Assembly (NCBI GenBank): GCA_016200955.1
Contig: JACQDU010000624.1
Location: 1 to 9,692 of the forward strand
DNA: 9,692 bases
From: a bacterium
GTDB lineage: Bacteria; Planctomycetota; J058; JACQDU01
Direction of reading: 5' to 3'
The translations under genes were made by a program, and so were the position numbers. This document shows positions 6,385 through 9,692 of the stretch, in pieces (positions within the stretch are counted from its first letter, which is position 1; every line of letters starts with the position of its first letter). The notes beneath the pieces are model-generated. The model was not told where the DNA came from, did not search any database, and worked only from the letters and a program-made list of their open reading frames with translations.

Positions 6385-9179
6385 TAGTCGTCCTCCTTCG
6401 GCATGCTCTCGAGGAGGCGCTTGGCCTCGACCGCCGCCTGCGAGTCGGGGTAGACGTCGATCACGTACTTGTAGGTCGTGCGCGCGAGCCGCGGGTGATC
6501 CTTGCGCTGCGTCTTCCCGCGGTTCACGAGCTCCTTCGCGGTCTTCTCCTGGGAGACGAGCGAGACCTTCTTGACGGCCTGCTCGGCGCGCGAGGCGGCG
6601 TCCTTCGCTCTCTGTGCGTTCGGGTTCCCGGGGAATGCCTTCTCGAGGACCTCGGCCCAGTGGCGCGCGGCGTCCACGAGAGCGGGGTTCGAGAGCTCCT
6701 CCGCGTCCTGGGCTGCGTTCAGGGTCGCCTCGAGGAGGCGGTCCGCCTTCTGGCCGAGGAAGGTCGCGAGCTTGTCGGCCCTTCCCTTGACGTCCGGGTT
6801 GAAGTCGAAGTCCTTCGCGATCTGGGCATACATGCGCCGAGCGTCCTCGAAGCGGCCGTCCTTCATGGCCTTGTCGGCCTGGTCGAGGCGCGTGCGCACC
6901 TGCTCGTTCGCGAGACGCGAGCCCTTCTTCAGGTCGAAGCCGAGGACGCCCACGTCGCTGCTCGTCCCGCGAACCTCCGGGACACCGGAGAGCTCGAGGC
7001 GCACGCCGTCTTGCACCTTCTCGACCTCGACCGTGACCGGCCGCTGGATCGAGAGGCTCGTCTGGTCGGCGCCCTCTTTCCCGAACGTGATCTCGCGGAC
7101 GCCATCGAGAGAAGCGGCGCCGCCCTTCGCGAGGAGCTCGTCCAGCATCTTGTTCGAGCTCTCGCAGACGAGCTTCACGGGAGAAAGCTCGGCGAGTCGG
7201 GGGATGGCGAAGACGATGCGGAGCTTCCTTCCCTCGGGGAGCAGCTGCTTCTTCGGGACCTCCCAGGTCACGCGGAGCGCCTCGCTCTGGAGCTTCGCGC
7301 TCATGGCGCACTCGACGCGCTCGCCCGAGCCCACGTCGAGGAGCGTTCCGTCGGCGTAGATCCCTCCGTCTCCCGGGTCTCCCGCGGGCGTCGTTGGGAC
7401 CATCGCGTCCTGCAGGGCGAGAGCGGCGGCGCGCTCGCCTTGAGGGCCGGCAAGCCCGACCATCACGCGAGCGACCTGCCGGTCGGCGCGCGTGATCGAG
7501 AGCACGCCTCGCGGAGAAGCGACCAGGTCGAACCCGGCGCCCGAGAGCTTGGGCGGAGCTTCCTTCGGGAGGTCCACTTCCTGGAGCGTGACGCGGTCCA
7601 CGAAGAGCGTCCCGCCGCCGATCGCCTGGACGACGACGCGGGCGAGCGTGGCGTTCGGGGGAGGGATCCCCACGGCGCCCACGTCTGCCCAGGTGCCCTG
7701 ATGCTCGGCGACCGCGGCGTAGAAGAGCTGCGTCCACTTGTTCTGGTCGTCGGCCCACTCGATCGCGAGGACGCCCGAGGCGGATCCCTCCGTCTTGATC
7801 GAGGCGTGCACGGAGAAGCCCTTCGGGTTGTCGCGCTCGAGGCGGAGGGCCTCGGCCTGCCGGAGCTCCTGCTTGCCCTCGCCCGAGCCGTCGAGGCGCG
7901 CGGCGCGCTTTCCGTAGTTGGTGTCCGCGACGATCTTGAAGGTCCCGGTCCAGCCCCGGGCGCCGTCCTCGAAGGACCAGTTGTCCACGCGGTTCCCGGT
8001 GGGCGCGGGGTCCGGGTCCTCGGGAGCGAGAGCGGCGATCGCGACGGCGCTTCCCGCTCCCAGGAGAGCGATCACGACCAGCACGATCGCGATCGCGCCG
8101 AAGGCTCCGCGCTCCTCGCCCTGGTCGATCTTCTTCGACGAGAAGTCGGAGGCCGCGATCCCCGCCTCCTCGAAACCGGGGGCGGCGGCGGCGACGGGAG
8201 ACTCCGGGGTCTGGACGCCGGGCTTCCTCCGGCTGGTCGCGCCTCGAGCGGCTCCCGGCGCATCGGCGGGTTGCTTGGGCGCGGCCTTGGGCTGCCGCTT
8301 GACTCCGGTCATGGGAGTCGCGGCCGGATCGAACTCCGCGTTCGCGGCGGGAGTCTTCGCGGGGTCCGGTTCGTCGTCTCCCAGGCCATCGAGGTCGGTG
8401 ACTTCCTCGGCGACGGCGACGGCCTTCTTCGCGGGAGGCGCGGCGGCCGCGGGCTTCTTCGCCTCCGCCGGAGCGCCCGCGGGAGGGCCGGTCTCGTCGT
8501 CCGAGGCGAAGTCCGCTCCCTTGCCCGCGAGGTCCTTGAACTTGAGCTTCGTCTTCCCGATCGCGAGGATCGCGTTCGGCTTGACCCTCGCGCGGCCCTT
8601 GACGCGGCTCCCGTCGACGAAAGTCCCCGTGGCGGAGTTCAGGTCCACGACGTGAACGGTGCCCTCGTCCTCGACGAGCATGCAGTGCTCGGCCGAGACC
8701 TCCTCCTCGTCGAGCGTGAGCGAGAGGTTCTTCTTCCGCCCGATCGTGTAAGGGAAGGCGGAGATCCCCCACTGCTTGCCGGTCCGGTCGCCCTCGACTC
8801 CCTTGAGCGCGAAGCGGAAGCGCTTCGTGCGGGCGCTCCCCGCGGGGGCGAGGTTCGCCGTCGCGGGCGCGGGCTTCTTCGCCGGAGCGCCCTCGAGCTT
8901 CGCGCCGAAGTGGATCGTGGACTGCCCGATCGAGATCCGGTCGCCGATCGCGAGGAGGCGCCGCTCGACGAGAGGCTCTCCGTTGAGAGTCGTCCCGTTC
9001 CGGCTCTTGAGATCCTCGACGACGAAGCCGTCCTTCGTCTTCTCGATCTTGCAGTGCTTCCTGGAAGAAAGAGCGTCCTGGACGCGCACCGCGTTGTCCG
9101 CGGTGCGGCCTATCGTCAGCTCGTCTTTGTCGATCTCGAGCGGCTGGATGCCGCCCGCCTCCTCGAGGATGAGCTTCAT
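6384..9179 (-). CDS. Twin-FHA transmembrane protein with extracytoplasmic jelly-roll and TPR-like regions
   Basis: This 931-residue protein heads the operon. FHA domain 1 (about 20-92) has the phosphothreonine-binding set: Gly24-Arg25, Ser39 with His42, and SRNGTTLNG (59-67). FHA domain 2 (about 120-218) keeps IGR (146-148) and SAEH (162-165) but reads SATGT where the conserved Asn should be. A long Ala/Pro linker (220-350) leads to a membrane helix (about 358-385). Outside, VDNWSFEDGARGWTG (398-412) opens a jelly-roll domain similar to carbohydrate-binding modules (to about 536), followed by an unassigned beta-rich part (545-750) and a helical TPR/YbgF-like C-terminus (760-926). The FHA domains should read phosphorylation by Ser/Thr kinases in the cytoplasm; coupling this to the pilus/secretion platform is inferred from the operon. 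ATG 9179 is preferred over an in-frame GTG at 9227 because FHA proteins often begin like MKLILEE and AGGGG stands seven bases upstream. The ligand of the outer domain is unknown. Confidence 0.88.
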   Translation of the reverse strand: MKLILEEAGGIQPLEIDKDELTIGRTADNAVRVQDALSSRKHCKIEKTKDGFVVEDLKSRNGTTLNGEPLVERRLLAIGDRISIGQSTIHFGAKLEGAPAKKPAPATANLAPAGSARTKRFRFALKGVEGDRTGKQWGISAFPYTIGRKKNLSLTLDEEEVSAEHCMLVEDEGTVHVVDLNSATGTFVDGSRVKGRARVKPNAILAIGKTKLKFKDLAGKGADFASDDETGPPAGAPAEAKKPAAAAPPAKKAVAVAEEVTDLDGLGDDEPDPAKTPAANAEFDPAATPMTGVKRQPKAAPKQPADAPGAARGATSRRKPGVQTPESPVAAAAPGFEEAGIAASDFSSKKIDQGEERGAFGAIAIVLVVIALLGAGSAVAIAALAPEDPDPAPTGNRVDNWSFEDGARGWTGTFKIVADTNYGKRAARLDGSGEGKQELRQAEALRLERDNPKGFSVHASIKTEGSASGVLAIEWADDQNKWTQLFYAAVAEHQGTWADVGAVGIPPPNATLARVVVQAIGGGTLFVDRVTLQEVDLPKEAPPKLSGAGFDLVASPRGVLSITRADRQVARVMVGLAGPQGERAAALALQDAMVPTTPAGDPGDGGIYADGTLLDVGSGERVECAMSAKLQSEALRVTWEVPKKQLLPEGRKLRIVFAIPRLAELSPVKLVCESSNKMLDELLAKGGAASLDGVREITFGKEGADQTSLSIQRPVTVEVEKVQDGVRLELSGVPEVRGTSSDVGVLGFDLKKGSRLANEQVRTRLDQADKAMKDGRFEDARRMYAQIAKDFDFNPDVKGRADKLATFLGQKADRLLEATLNAAQDAEELSNPALVDAARHWAEVLEKAFPGNPNAQRAKDAASRAEQAVKKVSLVSQEKTAKELVNRGKTQRKDHPRLARTTYKYVIDVYPDSQAAVEAKRLLESMPKEDD
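6392..6398 (-). promoter_or_regulatory. Ribosome binding site fixing the GTG start of the PilM-PilN gene
   Basis: AAGGAGG on the minus strand lies seven bases before the GTG at 6384-6382, inside the last codons of the FHA gene. No ATG lies nearby in this frame, so this site decides the start and predicts translational coupling with the FHA gene. Confidence 0.8.
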
Positions 9180-9186
9180 CACCGAG

Positions 9187-9191
9187 CCCCT
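9187..9191 (-). promoter_or_regulatory. Ribosome binding site supporting the ATG start of the FHA protein
   Basis: AGGGG on the minus strand is seven bases before the ATG at 9179-9177. The competing in-frame GTG at 9227 has only a weak CAGAG upstream and would add 16 residues not resembling an FHA domain. Confidence 0.55.
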
Positions 9192-9345
9192 GGCCCCGCT
9201 TTGTACTTGAGCGCTCGTCGCAGGCACGAGCGGCTCTGCGATTGCAACGCGCAGTCCTCGCGTGCCCCCGGTGGTACGCGGGTTTGCGCGTCCTGGACTC
9301 GCCCTGGTCTGTAAAGTGTAACGATCATCGAACGTGCGCGGTAGC

Positions 9346-9367
9346 CTACGGTGCCGGGGTCTACGGT
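9346..9367. repeat. Short direct repeat CTACGGT, 15 bp apart, upstream of the operon
   Basis: CTACGGT occurs at 9346-9352 and again at 9361-9367. The first copy overlaps the small palindrome GTAGCCTAC (9342-9350). The site lies just upstream of the AT-richer stretch at 9310-9332 that may hold the minus-strand promoter, so it could be a regulator binding site, but a seven-base repeat can easily occur by chance. Confidence 0.25.
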
Positions 9368-9692
9368 TTCATGACAGACGCGGAGAGCCCGAACACTTCC
9401 CAAAAGGGCGGTCCCGGACCTCTTCCGAATTCAGGAGGCCCGCATCCGTGTAGTGGAGTCCCCGGAGAGTTGATCTCGGATGGGGCGATCCCGAATGGAC
9501 GCTCGGGACGCTGGATTTCGGACGCCGCGCTCTGAATGAGCTCTCCGCAGAAAGCAATCCGGACGGCGCCGCTTTCTCCGACTCCCCCGAAAGAGCCACG
9601 CTGCCTGCGGATGCTGCGTCCTGGTCTCAAGCAAGCCTCTCGCGCACGAGGCCATCCGCGACCCGACCACCGCAAGCCGATCCGGGAAATCA

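Larger units (their letters stand above)
9180..9692. other. Upstream region without a convincing gene; likely holds the operon promoter
   Basis: These 513 bases show no open frame with the strong G/C third-position bias of the six genes. Short frames exist on both strands (for example 9242-9535 plus, 9361-9675 minus), but their translations are rich in Pro, Gly, Ser and Arg with no recognisable domain. A plus-strand frame from ATG 9536 runs open to the window edge and could be the start of a divergent gene, but there is no supporting motif. The least GC-rich stretch near the operon is around 9310-9332; read on the minus strand it contains CGTTACACTTTACAG, a possible core promoter about 130-150 bases before the FHA start. 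No good -35/-10 pair can be assigned. Confidence 0.45.

Noticed and set aside
6385..8772. Upstream extension of the PilM-PilN frame through the FHA gene
   Set aside because: The extension is Arg/Gly-rich without motifs and overlaps the FHA gene in another frame. The PilM N-terminus begins exactly at the GTG with a strong ribosome binding site.
6384..9227. GTG start at 9227 for the FHA protein
   Set aside because: It adds 16 residues without FHA character and has a poorer ribosome binding site than ATG 9179, although it cannot be fully excluded.
6378..9314. 978-codon open frame on the plus strand
   Set aside because: It mirrors the FHA gene almost exactly and has the same low-information composition; the minus strand carries clear FHA motifs and a ribosome binding site.
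9361..9675. 104-codon minus-strand frame upstream of the operon
   Set aside because: There is no recognisable motif, no clear ribosome binding site, and the composition is unlike that of the real genes; it also competes with equally poor plus-strand frames.
9536..9692. Plus-strand partial frame starting MSSPQKAIRT and open to the window edge
   Set aside because: Only about 50 codons are visible, third positions lack the G/C bias of the operon, and there is no clear ribosome binding site; too weak to call as a gene.

Overview
This is a high-GC bacterial window. Almost all of it is a single minus-strand operon of six tightly packed genes, read from about 9179 down to 141. The gene content is that of an inner-membrane assembly platform for a type IV pilus or type II secretion system. 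It combines a PilM/PilN (GspL-type) protein, a PilO/GspM-like protein, a short membrane-anchored protein with an RDPF motif as in PilP/GspC, and a GspG-like pseudopilin. These are joined by two large proteins that are not standard parts of such systems: a twin-FHA transmembrane protein at the head of the operon and an exported TPR protein near its end. The mix of FHA, TPR, beta-sandwich modules and GspG-like pseudopilins, with long Lys/Asp/Pro linkers, suggests a Planctomycetota-like genome. That is inference from style only; Myxococcota or other high-GC Gram-negative lineages cannot be excluded.

Layout in order of transcription: about 510 bp with no convincing gene (9180-9692); the FHA-FHA-TM-beta-sandwich-helical repeat protein (9179-6384); the PilM-PilN fusion with a GTG start overlapping the previous stop by one base (6384-4774); the PilO-like protein (4772-3903, one-base gap); the RDPF protein (3902-3468, no gap); the TPR protein with a C-terminal lectin-like domain (3471-871, ATGA overlap); a 28-bp gap; the pseudopilin (842-141); then two strong GC-rich hairpins sharing the same arm sequence (37-59 and 89-113). 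The spacing implies one transcript and translational coupling.

Working model (inference): the PilMN fusion, the PilO-like protein and the RDPF protein form the inner-membrane complex that links a cytoplasmic assembly ATPase (not in the window) to the envelope. The FHA protein would bring phosphothreonine signalling on the cytoplasmic side and sense or bind something through its extracytoplasmic modules. The TPR protein would act as a periplasmic scaffold, and the pseudopilin would be the assembled subunit or a minor one. No secretin, GspE/PilB ATPase, GspF/PilC or prepilin peptidase is present here, so the system must be completed by genes elsewhere.
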